In this document: positions 6,430 through 16,129 of the stretch, piece after piece
How the letters are laid out: each line of letters starts with the position of its first letter
Numbering within the stretch: the stretch's first letter is position 1
Origin: CAYTZH01 sp964442285
GTDB taxonomy: Bacteria; Myxococcota_A; UBA9160; JAFDET01
DNA length: 25,976 nucleotides
Assembly (NCBI GenBank): GCA_964442285.1
Contig: CAYTZH010000053.1
Span: 1-25,976, forward strand
Direction of reading: 5' to 3'
Made by a program: the position numbers and the translations under genes
The notes under the pieces: generated by a model
What the model was told of the DNA's origin: nothing
What the model saw: the letters and a program-made list of their open reading frames with translations, nothing else
Database searches by the model: none

Positions 6430-8669
6430 GCGCTCTCCAATCGCCGCGGCAGCGCCCGCGACCACACGCCGTGGAGCCGCTCCAGGGGCGCGTCGACCCA
6501 GGACGGGCCCTGGCCGGGACCGATCCGGAGCCGGTCGCCGCCGGTGCGGCCCACGCGCCGCGCCGGTACGCCTTCCGCGCGGGCCAGCGCCAGCAGCGCG
6601 TCGGCGTCGCGGCCGCTCACCAGCACCCGTCCGGTGGACTCGCCGAAGAGCAGGGCGTCGGGCCGGAGCGGATCCTCCAGCACCACGTCGGCGCCGATGC
6701 GCGCGGCGCCCGCGATGGCGCACTCGGCCAGGGCCACGGCGAGGCCGCCGTCGGTGACGTCGTGGGCGCTGGCGATGGCCCCCTCCGCCACGCCGCGGGC
6801 GAGCAGGGCGTGGAGGCGGCGCTCGGCCGCCAGGTCCAGCCGCGGCGGCTGGCCGCACTCGAGGCCGCGGCGCAGGGCCAGCCAGGCGCTGCCGCCGAGC
6901 TCCTCGGCGTTCGTCCCGAGGAGCACCAGCGCGAGGCCCGCGGCGGGGAAGTGCGAGCCCACGTGTCGCTCCCAGTCCTCGAGCAGGCCGACCATCGCCA
7001 CCGTGGGCGTCGGGAAGATGGGGCGCCCCTCGGTCTCGTTGTAGAGGGAGACGTTGCCCGAGACCACCGGCGTACCGAGGGCGCGGGCCGCGTCGCCCAG
7101 GCCCCGGATCGACTCGGCCAGCTGCCACATGATCTCCGGCTTCTCGGGGTTGCCGAAGTTCAGGCAGTTGGTGAGCGCCAGGGGCCGCGCCCCGGTGCAG
7201 GCCACGTTGCGGGCGGCCTCGGCCACGGCGGCCTGGGTGCCGGCGTACGGGTCGAGCCAGACCCAGCGCGGGTTGCAGTCCACCGAGAGGGCGACCGCCT
7301 GGCGGGTGGCCGTGCCGTCCTCGCGGCCGATCCGCACCACGGCCGCGTCGCCGCCCGGACCCACGAGCGTGTGTCCGCCCACGAGCTGGTCGTACTGGCG
7401 CCAGACCCAGGCCTTGCTGCCCAGGTCGGGCGTGTCGAGCAGGGCCTCGAGGGCCCCGGCGAAGTCCGTCTCGGGCTCCACCGCGGCGAGGTCGAGCTTC
7501 TGGCGGGCGCGCTGCTCCGCGGGCTCGCGGGTCGGCCGGTCCAGCTCCGGCGCGCTCGCCGCGATGGGATCCACCGGGATGTCCACCACGGTGTCGCCGT
7601 GCCAGCGCACCACCATGCGGCCGCCGTCGGTGACCCGGCCCACCACCACGGCTTCCAGGTCCCAGCGCGCGAAGACCTCGCGCACCCGCTCCTCCTCGCC
7701 CGCGCGGGCCACCAGCAGCATGCGCTCCTGGCTCTCGGAGAGCAGCAGCTCGTAGGGCGTCATGCCCTCGGCGCGCTGGGGGACCCGGTCCAGGTCCATC
7801 TCGATGCCGGTGCCGGCGCGGCTCGCCATCTCGAACGACGAGCAGGTGAGCCCCGCCGCGCCCATGTCCTGGATGCCGACGATGGCGTCGGTGCGCATGA
7901 GCTCGAGGCAGGCCTCGATCAGGCACTTCTCGGTGAACGGATCCCCCACCTGCACCGTGGGGCGCTTGCTCTCGGTGGTCTCGTCGAACTCCGCCGAGGC
8001 CATGCTCGCGCCGTGGATGCCGTCGCGCCCGGTCTTGCTGCCGACGTAGATCACCGGGTTGCCGAGGCCCGTGGCGCCCGCGCGGAAGATGCGGTCGGCC
8101 TCGACCACCCCCAGGTTGAAGGCGTTCACCAGGATGTTGCCCCGGTAGCACGCGTGGAACTGGGTCTCGCCGCCGACGGTGGCCACGCCCACGGCGTTGC
8201 CGTAGCCGCCGATGCCCTTCACCACGCCGCGCAGCAGCACGCGGTGACGGGGATCGTCGAGGGGACCGAAGCGAATCGAATCGAGGGAGGCCACGGGACG
8301 CGCGCCCATGGTGAAGATGTCGCGCAGGATGCCGCCGACCCCGGTGGCGGCGCCCTGCACCGGCTCGATGAAGCTCGGGTGGTTGTGGCTCTCGATCTTG
8401 AAGACGACCGCCAGGCCGTCGCCGATGGCCACGGCGCCGGCGTTCTCGCCCGGCCCCTCGAGCACGTGGGGCGCCTCGGTGGGCAGGGTCTTGAGGTGGC
8501 GCTTGCTCGACTTGTAGGAGCAGTGCTCCGACCACATGACCGCGAAGATCCCGAGCTCGGGGAAGGTCGGCGGGCGACCGAGGATGCGGAGGACGTTCTC
8601 GTACTCCTCGTCGGTCAGGCCGTGCTCGCGGGCGAGCGCCGGCCCCACGGCGGGATCGGCGGCGCTCAC
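6426..8669 (-). CDS. purL: Phosphoribosylformylglycinamidine synthase subunit PurL
   Basis: PurL is the synthetase subunit of FGAM synthase, turning FGAR into FGAM with ATP and with ammonia delivered from PurQ. At 747 residues it is the small PurL that works with separate PurS and PurQ, both present just upstream. Conserved blocks include MWSEHCSYKSSKRHLKTLPT near residue 50, FKIESHNHPSFIEP, GVGGILRDIFTMGARPVA, VVKGIGGYGNAVGV, GASMASAEFDE, AHDVTDGGLAVALAE and the final GGDRLRIGPGQG-like segment. The GTG start has a GGGGGG-like ribosome-binding site and overlaps the purQ stop as GTGA. The stop overlaps the purF ATG. Tight overlaps with purQ and purF suggest balanced co-translation of the complex. 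Confidence 0.97.
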   Translation of the reverse strand: MSAADPAVGPALAREHGLTDEEYENVLRILGRPPTFPELGIFAVMWSEHCSYKSSKRHLKTLPTEAPHVLEGPGENAGAVAIGDGLAVVFKIESHNHPSFIEPVQGAATGVGGILRDIFTMGARPVASLDSIRFGPLDDPRHRVLLRGVVKGIGGYGNAVGVATVGGETQFHACYRGNILVNAFNLGVVEADRIFRAGATGLGNPVIYVGSKTGRDGIHGASMASAEFDETTESKRPTVQVGDPFTEKCLIEACLELMRTDAIVGIQDMGAAGLTCSSFEMASRAGTGIEMDLDRVPQRAEGMTPYELLLSESQERMLLVARAGEEERVREVFARWDLEAVVVGRVTDGGRMVVRWHGDTVVDIPVDPIAASAPELDRPTREPAEQRARQKLDLAAVEPETDFAGALEALLDTPDLGSKAWVWRQYDQLVGGHTLVGPGGDAAVVRIGREDGTATRQAVALSVDCNPRWVWLDPYAGTQAAVAEAARNVACTGARPLALTNCLNFGNPEKPEIMWQLAESIRGLGDAARALGTPVVSGNVSLYNETEGRPIFPTPTVAMVGLLEDWERHVGSHFPAAGLALVLLGTNAEELGGSAWLALRRGLECGQPPRLDLAAERRLHALLARGVAEGAIASAHDVTDGGLAVALAECAIAGAARIGADVVLEDPLRPDALLFGESTGRVLVSGRDADALLALARAEGVPARRVGRTGGDRLRIGPGQGPSWVDAPLERLHGVWSRALPRRLESA

Positions 8670-9367
8670 CCTCGCCCCCCGCGCACGTGATCGACGAGCG
8701 AGCCCAGCAGTCGCGCGCCGTCCTCACCGCCGAGGGCCGCCTCCACCGCGTGCTCCGGATGGGGCATGAGCCCGAACACGTTGCCGCGCTCGTTCACCAC
8801 GCCCGCCACGTGGGCCAGCGAGCCGTTGGGGTTCGACGCCGCGTCCGAGCGTCCGTCCGGATGGCAGTAGCGCAGCACCACCTGGCCCCGGGCCTCGACG
8901 CGCGCCAGGTCGTCGGGCCCGGCGAACCAGGCGCCCTCGCCGTGCTTGATGGGCAGGCGCAGGACCTCCCCCGGGCGGCAGCGGCTCGTGAAGGGCGCCT
9001 CGGCGCGCTCCACCCGCACGTCCACCCGCTCGCACACGAAGTCGAGGTGGCGGTTGCGGAGCAGCGCCCCGGGCAGGAGGCCCGCCTCGCACAGGATCTG
9101 GAAGCCGTTGCAGGTCCCCAGCACCGGACCGCCGGCGTCGGCGAAGCGCCGCACGGCCGCCATCACCGGGGAGAAGCGGGCCATGGCGCCGGCGCGGAGG
9201 TAGTCGCCGTAGGAGAAGCCACCGGGGAGCAGCACCGCCGCCGTGTCGGCCGGGAGCGCGCGCTCCTTGTGCCAGACCAGCTCCGCGTCCGCGCCCAGCA
9301 CCGCCTTCAGCGCGAAGCGCATGTCCCGATCGTCGTTGGAGCCGGGGAAGCGGATCACGGCGAACAC
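8666..9367 (-). CDS. purQ: FGAM synthase glutaminase subunit PurQ
   Basis: PurQ is a class I glutamine amidotransferase that hydrolyses glutamine and passes ammonia to PurL. I chose GTG at 9367, giving 233 residues: it has GAGGA 9 bases upstream and yields MFAVIRFPGSN, the usual PurQ N terminus. A GTG at 9376 would add three residues but touches the ribosome-binding site. Visible motifs are LLPGGFSYGDYLRAGAM, the nucleophile Cys86 in LGTCNGFQILCEAGLL, HGEGAWFA, and the catalytic His/Glu in LMPHPEHAVE. The usual GSNCD reads GSNDD here, outside the catalytic triad. Unlike the other pur junctions, this gene is separated from purS by 137 bases holding hairpins and a likely promoter (9444-9473). 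Confidence 0.96.
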   Translation of the reverse strand: MFAVIRFPGSNDDRDMRFALKAVLGADAELVWHKERALPADTAAVLLPGGFSYGDYLRAGAMARFSPVMAAVRRFADAGGPVLGTCNGFQILCEAGLLPGALLRNRHLDFVCERVDVRVERAEAPFTSRCRPGEVLRLPIKHGEGAWFAGPDDLARVEARGQVVLRYCHPDGRSDAASNPNGSLAHVAGVVNERGNVFGLMPHPEHAVEAALGGEDGARLLGSLVDHVRGGRG

Positions 9368-9387
9368 GCGAAACACTCCTCGCCGAC

Positions 9388-9418
9388 GCGCCCGGACGCT
9401 CGGGCGCGGCTCGGCCGC
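9388..9418 (-). other. Two hairpins in the purQ 5' leader
   Basis: Between the candidate promoter and purQ, GCGCCCG and CGGGCGC (9388-9394 and 9401-9407) form a 7-bp stem with a 6-base loop that ends shortly before the GAGGA ribosome-binding site. A second stem, GCGGC/GCCGC (9406-9410 and 9414-9418) with a 3-base loop, overlaps it by two bases, so the two compete slightly. They do not match a purine riboswitch. They may tune translation or may be chance in this GC content. Confidence 0.35.
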
Positions 9419-9443
9419 CTTGGACTCGTGGAGGAACGGGCGC

Positions 9444-9473
9444 AGGATAACCGACGGCGCCCGCGGGGGTCAA
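9444..9473 (-). promoter_or_regulatory. Sigma-70-like promoter for purQLF
   Basis: On the minus strand TTGACC (9473-9468) and TATCCT (9449-9444) are separated by 18 bases. They match the -35 consensus at 5 of 6 and the -10 at 4 of 6 positions, the best promoter I found in the window. It lies in the only sizeable gap of the purine cluster. Transcription would start near 9437, leaving a leader of about 70 bases before purQ. Confidence 0.55.
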
Positions 9474-9477
9474 ACCA

Positions 9478-9493
9478 GGCGCCGGAAGGCGCC
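9478..9493 (-). terminator. Perfect GGCGCC hairpin downstream of purS, weak terminator-like
   Basis: GGCGCC at 9478-9483 pairs with GGCGCC at 9488-9493 around a 4-base loop, 12 to 27 bases after the purS stop. On the minus strand it is followed by TGGTTTGACC, a poor U-tract whose TTGACC is also the candidate -35 element. It may partly end the upstream transcript before the new promoter. Evidence is only the hairpin and its place. Confidence 0.35.
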
Positions 9494-9504
9494 GGGACGC
9501 CGTT

Positions 9505-9753
9505 CTACGCCTCGATGGACGCCACCGCGAAGTCCTCGATCACCGGGTTGGCCAGGAGCTTCTCGGCCAGCTCGGCGAGCAGCGCCTCGGCGCCGGCCCG
9601 GTCCAGCGACGGATCCAGCGCGATCTCGAAGCGCTTGCCCTGGCGGACGTCGACGATGCCGGTGTAGCCGAGCTGGGCGGCCGCGTGCCCGATGGCCTGG
9701 CCCTGGGGATCGAGGACCTCGCGCTTCAGCATGACGTGGACCACGGCCTTCAT
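9505..9753 (-). CDS. purS: FGAM synthase subunit PurS
   Basis: A small protein of 82 residues, normal for PurS, which dimerises and bridges PurQ and PurL in the FGAM synthase complex. The pattern is characteristic: MKAVVHVMLKREVLDPQG at the start, GYTGIVDVRQGKRFEI in the middle, and LLANPVIEDFAV near the end. The ATG has GGGGAGG at 4 bases and overlaps the TGA of purB as ATGA. It is followed by the 137-base gap to purQ, so its transcript may partly end there. Confidence 0.95.
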   Translation of the reverse strand: MKAVVHVMLKREVLDPQGQAIGHAAAQLGYTGIVDVRQGKRFEIALDPSLDRAGAEALLAELAEKLLANPVIEDFAVASIEA

Positions 9754-11090
9754 GCGCCCTCCCCGCTCGTCGAACCGGGCCCGAGCGCCCGCTCGAAGAT
9801 CGCATCCACCCGGCCCAGGGCCTCCTCCAGGCTGAACACCCGGGCGACCTCCTCGGCCGAGAGCACCTTGCCGATCCGGGCGTCGCCGGCGATCCGCTCG
9901 CGGAAGGCGTCGGGCGAGACGGGGCCGCGGGTGGCCCGCTCCCAGATCTCCATGGCGTGGCCCTGGACCAGCGCGTAGGCCTCCTCCCGGGAGAGGCCCC
10001 GGGCGGCCAGGGCCAGCAGCAGGGTCCCGCTGAAGACGAGCCCGCCGGTCAGCTCCAGGTTGCGACGCATGCGGTCGGCGAAGACCACGAGCCCCTCGAT
10101 CAGCCCCGCCGAGCGCTGGAGCATGAAGTCGAGGGCGCTGAAGGCGTCGGGCAGCACCACCCGCTCCACCGACGAGTTGCTCATGTCGCGCTCGTGCCAG
10201 AGGGCGTCGTTCTCGAAGAGCGCCGTGGCGTAGCCACGGATCACCCGGGCCAGGCCCGACACGTTCTCGAAGCGCCAGGGATTGCGCTTGTGGGGCATGG
10301 CCGAGGAGCCCTTCTGCCCCTTGCCGAACTCCTCCTCCACCTCCCGCACCTCGGTGCGGGCCAGGTGGCGGAACTCCACCGCGAACTTGTCGAGGCTGGA
10401 CGCCACCAGGGCGAAGACCGCCCCGAGAGCCGCGTGCCGGTCGCGCTGCACCACCTGGGTGGCGGCGGGCTCGAAGCCGATGCCGAGCCGGGCGCAGACG
10501 GCCTCCTCCACCGCCGGCTCGAGGTGGGCAAAGGTGCCGACGGCGCCGGAGATCTTGCCGACGGCGGCCTCGTCGAGGGCCCGGACCAGGCGCTCGCGAT
10601 TGCGCTGCATCTCCTGGTGGAAGACCAGCAGCTTCAGGCCGAAGGTAGTGGGCTCGCCGTGGACCCCGTGGGTGCGTCCGACCGTGGGCGTATGGCGGTG
10701 CTCCAGGGCGCGGGCGCGCAGGGCGGCCAGCATCCGATCCACCCCGGCCAGCAGGACGCGGCCGGCGTCGCGGATCTGGAGCGCCAGGGCCGTGTCGAGC
10801 ACGTCGCTCGAGGTCATGCCGTAGTGGATCCAGCGCGACTCGGGACCCACGTGCTCGGCCACGTTGGTGAGGAAGGCGATGACGTCGTGGCGCACCTCGC
10901 GCTCGATCTCGGCCACCCGGCCGGCGTCGAAGCCGGCCTTCGCGCGGATGGTCTCCACCGCCGCGGCGGGGATCGTCCCGCGCTCGGCGAGCACGTCGCA
11001 GACGGCCAGCTCCACGTCCAGCCAGCGCTGGTAGCGGGCCTCCACGGTCCACAGCGCGGCCATCTCCGGTCGCGAATAGCGTTCGATCAC
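9750..11090 (-). CDS. purB: Adenylosuccinate lyase PurB
   Basis: PurB removes fumarate from SAICAR and from adenylosuccinate, acting twice in purine synthesis. The protein has 446 residues in the fumarase/aspartase superfamily. The signature loop SSAMPHKRNP is at residues 262-271, with the catalytic serine in its SS pair. A catalytic histidine is His141 in VGRTHGVHGEPTTFG, and HYGMTSSDVLDT (89-100) is the substrate-binding block. The N terminus MIERYSRPEMAALW is the standard beginning of this branch. The start is GTG at 11090, with GAGGG at 7 bases; longer readings upstream run through cdsA. The GTG shares one base with the cdsA TAG stop, so cdsA and purB are probably co-translated. Confidence 0.96.
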   Translation of the reverse strand: MIERYSRPEMAALWTVEARYQRWLDVELAVCDVLAERGTIPAAAVETIRAKAGFDAGRVAEIEREVRHDVIAFLTNVAEHVGPESRWIHYGMTSSDVLDTALALQIRDAGRVLLAGVDRMLAALRARALEHRHTPTVGRTHGVHGEPTTFGLKLLVFHQEMQRNRERLVRALDEAAVGKISGAVGTFAHLEPAVEEAVCARLGIGFEPAATQVVQRDRHAALGAVFALVASSLDKFAVEFRHLARTEVREVEEEFGKGQKGSSAMPHKRNPWRFENVSGLARVIRGYATALFENDALWHERDMSNSSVERVVLPDAFSALDFMLQRSAGLIEGLVVFADRMRRNLELTGGLVFSGTLLLALAARGLSREEAYALVQGHAMEIWERATRGPVSPDAFRERIAGDARIGKVLSAEEVARVFSLEEALGRVDAIFERALGPGSTSGEGA

Positions 11091-12070
11091 TAGCCCACCC
11101 TCAGATAGACGTACGCGAGCACCACGTAGTAGATCACCGGGATGGCGAGCAGGCTCGAGTCGATCCGATCGAGCACGCCGCCCATGCCCGGGAGCAGGTC
11201 GCCGGCGTCCTTGCGAGCGGCATCGCGCTTGAGGAGCGACTCCACCAGGTCGCCCACGGTGCCCATCACGGCCGCCACCGTCGCGAAGAGCGCCGTGATC
11301 CACCAGCCGAAGAAGGCGGAGAGCTCGGGCCAGAGCAGATCGAAGAGCGCCTTGGTCACGAGGCCGCCCGCGGTGCCCACCACGATGCCGCCCAGGGCGC
11401 CCTCCACGGTCTTGCCGGGGCTGATGCTGGCCGCCAGCTTGCGCTTGCCCCAGGTGCGCCCCGCGAAGTAGGCGCCGGCGTCGGTCAGGACCACCGTCGA
11501 CGCGGTGAAGACCATCAGGAAGACGCCCACGTCGGGATGGGTGGCCCCGGCGGCGGCCCAGCCGTACTTGCCCTCGACCACCTCGTGGAAGCCCCGCAGC
11601 ACCACGGCGTGGGAGAAGAGCCAGCCCACGTAGAAGACGCCGAAGAACGTCCCCGAGATGCTCGCCAGCGCCTCGGCGATCTGCGCCTTCTGCAGCTGCG
11701 CCACCATCACGCCGAGGAGCACGGCCGTCATCAGGATGGTCGCGTGGTACTCGTTGCCGACGTACGCCACCACGGGCAGGGCGGCGCCCGCCGCGTAGCC
11801 GGCGCCGACCAGGGGATCGGCGCCCTTGTTCTCGATCAGCCGGTAGAACTCGCGCAGGCCCAGCAGGATGATCCCCACCACGGCCGCCAGGTAGAGCAGG
11901 CCGCCCAGGGAGATCACGTACAGCAGACTGGGCACCAGCAGGGTCGCGGTGAAAATCCGCTTGCGCAGCTCGCCACCGCTGCTCTTGGGGCGTGCCGCGA
12001 CCGGGGTCGGCGGCTGCGGGTGCAGCGGCTCGGCGACCTCGGTGGCCCGGATGGGCTGGATCTGGCTCAC
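11090..12070 (-). CDS. cdsA: Phosphatidate cytidylyltransferase CdsA
   Basis: CdsA makes CDP-diacylglycerol from phosphatidate and CTP at the inner membrane, the branch point of phospholipid synthesis. The 326-residue protein starts with about 35 polar and proline-rich residues. Several membrane segments follow, such as LLVPSLLYVISLGGLLYLAAVVGIILLG in part and the Val/Ala-rich stretches near residues 100, 140 and 185. The C-terminal signature is SLLKRDAARKDAGDLLPGMG followed by GVLDRID; the usual PGHGG reads PGMGG, a His-to-Met change. The GTG start overlaps the dut stop as GTGA. In many bacteria cdsA sits with uppS, dxr and rseP; here it lies between dut and purB without them. Family assignment is firm. 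Confidence 0.93.
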   Translation of the reverse strand: MSQIQPIRATEVAEPLHPQPPTPVAARPKSSGGELRKRIFTATLLVPSLLYVISLGGLLYLAAVVGIILLGLREFYRLIENKGADPLVGAGYAAGAALPVVAYVGNEYHATILMTAVLLGVMVAQLQKAQIAEALASISGTFFGVFYVGWLFSHAVVLRGFHEVVEGKYGWAAAGATHPDVGVFLMVFTASTVVLTDAGAYFAGRTWGKRKLAASISPGKTVEGALGGIVVGTAGGLVTKALFDLLWPELSAFFGWWITALFATVAAVMGTVGDLVESLLKRDAARKDAGDLLPGMGGVLDRIDSSLLAIPVIYYVVLAYVYLRVG

Positions 12071-12524
12071 TTGCCCCCCGTGTGGCCGAAGCCCCCGCCC
12101 CCGCGCCGGGTGGCCTCGAGGCGCTCGGTCTCCTGCCAGCGCGCGCGGGCGACCGGAGCGATCACGAGCTGGGCGATCCGGTCGCCGCGGGCGATCCGGA
12201 CCGGCTCCCGGCCCGCGTTCTGGAGCAGAACCTTCACCTCGCCCCGATAATCGGAGTCTATCGTACCGGGGGCGTTGGGAAGGGTGATCCCGTGGCGCCA
12301 GGCCAGCCCGCTGCGGGGCCGCACCTGTCCCTCGTAGCCCTCGGGAACGGCGATCGCGATGCCCGTGGGAACCATGACCCGATCTCCGGGCTCGAGCAGG
12401 ATCTCCGCCTCGACGGCCGCCCGCAGGTCGGCTCCGGCTGCGCCGGGCGTGGCGGGCGCCGGCAGCGGAAGGTCGTCGCTCCCGCCGACCCGGGCGATCC
12501 GCACCTCCACCGCCGGCAGGTCGC

Positions 12525-12528
<4 letters not shown>
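12067..12528 (-). CDS. dut: dUTP diphosphatase Dut
   Basis: A trimeric-type dUTPase of 153 residues that hydrolyses dUTP to dUMP, keeping uracil out of DNA and supplying dTMP synthesis. All five motifs are visible: AGADLRAA (31-38), PRSGLAWRHGI (71-81), the GTIDSDYRGEVKV stretch with the catalytic aspartate (88-100), RGDRIAQLVI (114-123) and RRGGGGFGHTG at the end (141-151), where the common Ser is His. The GTG start at 12528 gives the normal length and overlaps the pnp stop as GTGA. A much longer open frame upstream is the shadow of pnp. The order pnp-dut is common in deltaproteobacteria. Confidence 0.96.
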
Positions 12529-14705
<2,177 letters not shown>

Positions 14706-14712
14706 GCGTTGA

Positions 14713-14731
14713 CTCCCCGGATGCAATCCGG
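14713..14731 (-). promoter_or_regulatory. Hairpin over the pnp ribosome-binding site
   Basis: ATCCGG and CCGGAT (14726-14731 and 14717-14722) form a 6-bp stem with a 3-base loop. On the minus strand its second arm runs into GGGGAG, the pnp ribosome-binding site (14713-14718), sharing two bases. It could restrict ribosome access. In E. coli pnp is autoregulated through its leader, which gives this some plausibility; a direct parallel is inference. Confidence 0.4.
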
Positions 14732-14807
14732 TTGTGGGCGCGGTCGCGGGGGAACTTCGATGGGTGAGAGGGCCGCCCCAACCCGGAGCGGATCTCGGGG
14801 AACCTGG

Positions 14808-15074
14808 CTAGCGGCGCAGTCCGAGCCGGGCGATCAGGTTCCGGTAGCTCTCCGCGTCCTTCCTCTTGAGATAGTCGAGGAGACGGCGCCGCTGGCTGAC
14901 CAGCTTGAGGAGGCCACGGCGGGAGTGATGATCCTTGGCGTGGAGCTTGAAGTGCTCCGAGAGCTGATTGATCCGCTCGGTCAGCAGGGCCACCTGGACC
15001 TCCGACGACCCGGTATCGGTGTCGTGGCGGCGGTGGTCGCCGATGACTTCGCGCTTCTTGGCCGTTGCGATCAA
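14808..15074 (-). CDS. rpsO: Ribosomal protein S15
   Basis: S15 binds 16S rRNA early in assembly of the small subunit platform. The 88-residue product has the family pattern: DHRRHDTDTGSSEVQVALLT, INQLSEHFKLHAKDHHSRRG and LLKLVSQRRRLLDYLKRKD. The start is a TTG at 15074 with AAGGAA 5 bases upstream, giving MIATAKKREVI and the standard length. An ORF that extends 38 codons further upstream is non-homologous there. The gene lies 116 bases after truB and 102 before pnp. A rare TTG start on a ribosomal protein gene is notable and could be tied to translational control, which S15 is known to exert on its own mRNA in several bacteria. Confidence 0.96.
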   Translation of the reverse strand: MIATAKKREVIGDHRRHDTDTGSSEVQVALLTERINQLSEHFKLHAKDHHSRRGLLKLVSQRRRLLDYLKRKDAESYRNLIARLGLRR

Positions 15075-15112
15075 TGCGGTTCCTTGCCGTTCTGGATCGG
15101 GTGCGATGGCTG

Positions 15113-15139
15113 CCGCGGTAGGCTCGACTGGATCCGCGG
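15113..15139 (-). promoter_or_regulatory. Hairpin in the rpsO leader
   Basis: In the 116-base gap between truB and rpsO, CCGCGG at 15113-15118 can pair with CCGCGG at 15134-15139 around a 15-base loop, ending about 38 bases before the TTG start. S15 represses its own mRNA through structured leaders in several bacteria, and these leaders differ between lineages. I see only the possible stem. No clear promoter is visible in this gap, although a poor TTGCCG-17-TACTCA lies at its upstream edge. Confidence 0.25.
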
Positions 15140-15190
15140 GCTCGTCTCGTTTCGACTCTTCTGGGTTTCGTGGCTCGGTGAGTACCAAAG

Positions 15191-16129
15191 TCAGCTCTCG
15201 CCGGCAACTCCGCCCAGCACCCGCAGCGGTCGCAGCTTCCAGTCGGCGCGCAGCTCGAGCACCGCCAGGAGCTGGCCCGAGCGATCCACGCCCGCGACCC
15301 GGATGCCGGGTCCCTCGGGGAAGCGCGCCCGGGGTGCGGGGACATCCCCTCCATGAGAGACCCGCCGGGCCTCCTCCTCGCCGAGCACGAACGGGGGCAG
15401 CCCCAGGGCCTCCACCGGGGACACCAGGTGGGCCTCGAGCTTGCCGGCCTCGGCCTCCGCCTCGAGGGTGGGGAGGGGCGCCGCCTGATCCTCGCGAAAG
15501 GGCCCGCTGCGGGTCCGGCGCAGGCGGGCCAGGTGGCCGCCGCAGCCCAGCGCCCGGCCCAGGTCGGCGGCGAGGCTCCGGACGTAGGTGCCCGGCGAGC
15601 AGACCACCTCGATCCGGACGTCCGGGGGCATGTAGGCTACCAGCGCGAAGCGCTCGATGCGGACCCGGCGGGGCTCCCGCTCCACCTCCTCGCCCCGGCG
15701 CGCGAGCTTGTGGAGGGGCACGCCGCCGCGCTTGACGGCGCTGAACATCGGCGGGGTCTGGTCGATCTCGCCCTCGAACGCGCGCATGGCCCGGGCCACG
15801 GCCGCCTCGTCGGGGAGCGCTCCCTCGTGGCGGGCCACGACCTCGCCGTCGGCGTCGAGGGTATCGGTCTCGATGCCCAGCCGGATGGAGCCGGCATAGG
15901 CCTTCTCGCCCCCCTCGATGAACGGGATCAGCTTGGTGGCGTCGCGCACGGCCAGGGGCAGCACGCCGGTGGCCTGGGGATCGAGGGTGCCCAGGTGACC
16001 CACCCGACGCGTGCCCAGCCAGCGGCGCGCCGCGTCGACCACGTCGTGGGAGGTCATGCCCGACGGCTTGTCCACCACCAGGAAGCCGCTCGGGCCGGGC
16101 TTCTCGCGGCTCCGGCGGCCCCTAGCCAT
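15191..16129 (-). CDS. truB: tRNA pseudouridine-55 synthase TruB
   Basis: TruB forms pseudouridine 55 in the T-loop of tRNAs and acts as a tRNA chaperone. The 312-residue protein begins with the conserved GFLVVDKPSGMTSHDVVD. The catalytic Asp50 lies in GHLGTLDPQATGVLPL. Other family blocks are YAGSIRLGIETDTLDADGE, QTPPMFSAVKRGGVPLHKLA, SPGTYVRSLAADLG and HLARLRRTRSGPF; a divergent C-terminal extension follows. The ATG at 16129 has GAGGAG 4 bases upstream, and this ribosome-binding site lies at the very edge of the rbfA repeat array. The rbfA stop falls inside the first codons of truB (8-base overlap), indicating coupling. A longer open frame passing through the N gap is an artefact. Confidence 0.95.
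   Translation of the reverse strand: MARGRRSREKPGPSGFLVVDKPSGMTSHDVVDAARRWLGTRRVGHLGTLDPQATGVLPLAVRDATKLIPFIEGGEKAYAGSIRLGIETDTLDADGEVVARHEGALPDEAAVARAMRAFEGEIDQTPPMFSAVKRGGVPLHKLARRGEEVEREPRRVRIERFALVAYMPPDVRIEVVCSPGTYVRSLAADLGRALGCGGHLARLRRTRSGPFREDQAAPLPTLEAEAEAGKLEAHLVSPVEALGLPPFVLGEEEARRVSHGGDVPAPRARFPEGPGIRVAGVDRSGQLLAVLELRADWKLRPLRVLGGVAGES

Noticed and set aside
4957..8727. Apparent 1256-codon minus-strand ORF that could be a PurL-PurF fusion
   Set aside because: Only the part from 6429 down is PurF. The upstream part is purL read out of frame, and a good ribosome-binding site marks the purF ATG.
9388..9473. Purine or PRPP riboswitch ahead of purQ
   Set aside because: The leader is about 70 bases and shows two simple hairpins, with no three-way junction core or terminator/antiterminator pair.
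14808..15188. Ribosomal protein S15 with a 38-residue N-terminal extension
   Set aside because: The added residues do not resemble S15, and TTG 15074 with AAGGAA yields the usual 88 residues.
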